DNA of 29,975 nucleotides. Source: a virus. Location of the stretch: the IMG/VR virus record IMGVR_UViG_3300025769_000563, positions 1 through 29,975 of that record; one strand, given 5' to 3'. Position 1 is the stretch's first letter; each line of letters begins with the position of its first letter. Position numbers and translations under genes: made by a program. The notes beneath the pieces are model-generated. The model saw nothing but the letters and a program-made list of their open reading frames with translations, searched no databases and was not told the DNA's origin. Positions 29,790-29,975 of the stretch are shown here, piece by piece.

Positions 29790-29975
29790 TAATCTATTTT
29801 TAAACTCATTAAATATTCCGACAATCTTTCTGCTATTCTTGTTGAATATACATCGTCAAATATACAAACTTCATAAACTACTCCGCTAAAATAGTTTGTA
29901 ATACTAGCTCTCGCTCCTAATCCATCAACTAAAAAATTTCCTGCAGCAGTTTCTGTGTCTGTTTGTAAAACTCCA
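29789..29975 (-). CDS. LamG-like virion protein, 3' part of the gene that spans the window ends
   Basis: Last part of the LamG-like frame described at 1-641, including the repeated overlap. Unique bases are 29789-29840, coding the final residues (TRIAERLSEYLMSLKID) and the stop TAA at 29791-29789. The stop shares a base with the portal ATG (TAATG), so the genes are translationally linked. In the circular genome the gene is 693 bp, giving 230 aa. Confidence 0.8.
   Translation of the reverse strand, partial: GVLQTDTETAAGNFLVDGLGARASITNYFSGVVYEVCIFDDVYSTRIAERLSEYLMSLKID
29841..29975. repeat. Terminal direct repeat, right copy (circular-genome overlap)
   Basis: Same 135 bases as 1-135, with T at 29849 in place of C at 9. 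See the left copy for interpretation. Because both copies are coding and differ at a synonymous position, real sequence variation among phage molecules is more likely than assembly error. Confidence 0.9.

Noticed and set aside
1-29975. Search by eye for CRISPR arrays, rRNA, insertion sequences, integrase, repressor, reverse transcriptase or diversity-generating repeats
   Set aside because: No regularly spaced repeats, transposase, integrase or reverse transcriptase motifs and no paired template/variable repeats were noticed.

Overview
The window is almost certainly one complete, circular (or circularly permuted) genome of a small tailed phage of Bacteroidota, most likely a flavobacterial siphovirus. 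Bases 1-135 recur at 29841-29975 with a single mismatch, so the unique length is about 29,840 bp. The DNA is strongly AT-rich and every convincing gene lies on the minus strand. The one clear promoter has the Bacteroidota form (TTTG, 20 bp, TAnnTTTG) rather than the E. coli form. Many proteins look like those of flavobacterial phages.

Genes are read from high to low coordinates. From 29789 down to 24939 come the portal protein (with a long C-terminal extension), a coiled-coil protein, a DUF6712-like head-completion candidate, a lysis region (overlapping small ORFs, an M15 peptidase endolysin, a holin-like membrane protein) and a metallophosphoesterase. A 253-bp non-coding gap (24686-24938) holds the promoter and a structured leader RNA. 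From 24685 to 18048 runs an early/middle operon of tightly overlapping genes: an SSB-like protein, a DnaA-domain-IV-like protein, a winged-helix replication initiator, an N6-adenine methyltransferase, a sigma-factor-like protein, NinG, DUF3310, zinc-ribbon proteins and several unknowns. There is no DNA polymerase, helicase, primase, integrase or repressor, so the phage probably borrows the host replisome and looks lytic.

From 18051 to 15031 come a ParB-like protein, a glycosyltransferase and the small and large terminase subunits. From 15000 to 641 lie the virion genes in an uncommon order: tail-assembly chaperones (with a candidate -1 frameshift on a 9-T run), tail terminator, head/neck proteins, baseplate and receptor-binding proteins, tape measure, then XkdF-like protease, scaffold, major capsid and a probable tail-tube protein, followed by a strong intrinsic terminator. 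After the terminator come a 52-aa protein, two small virion-type proteins and a LamG-like protein. The LamG-like gene crosses the linearisation point and abuts the portal gene.

The points most worth a second look are the promoter with its leader hairpin and leader ORF, the frameshift in the chaperone pair, an intrinsic terminator inside a coding sequence just upstream of the sigma-like gene, a 12-bp motif repeated in three intergenic gaps, the scattered head-protein modules, the ParB/glycosyltransferase pair next to terminase, and several very small genes. All family assignments are by eye from sequence motifs; no database search was run.
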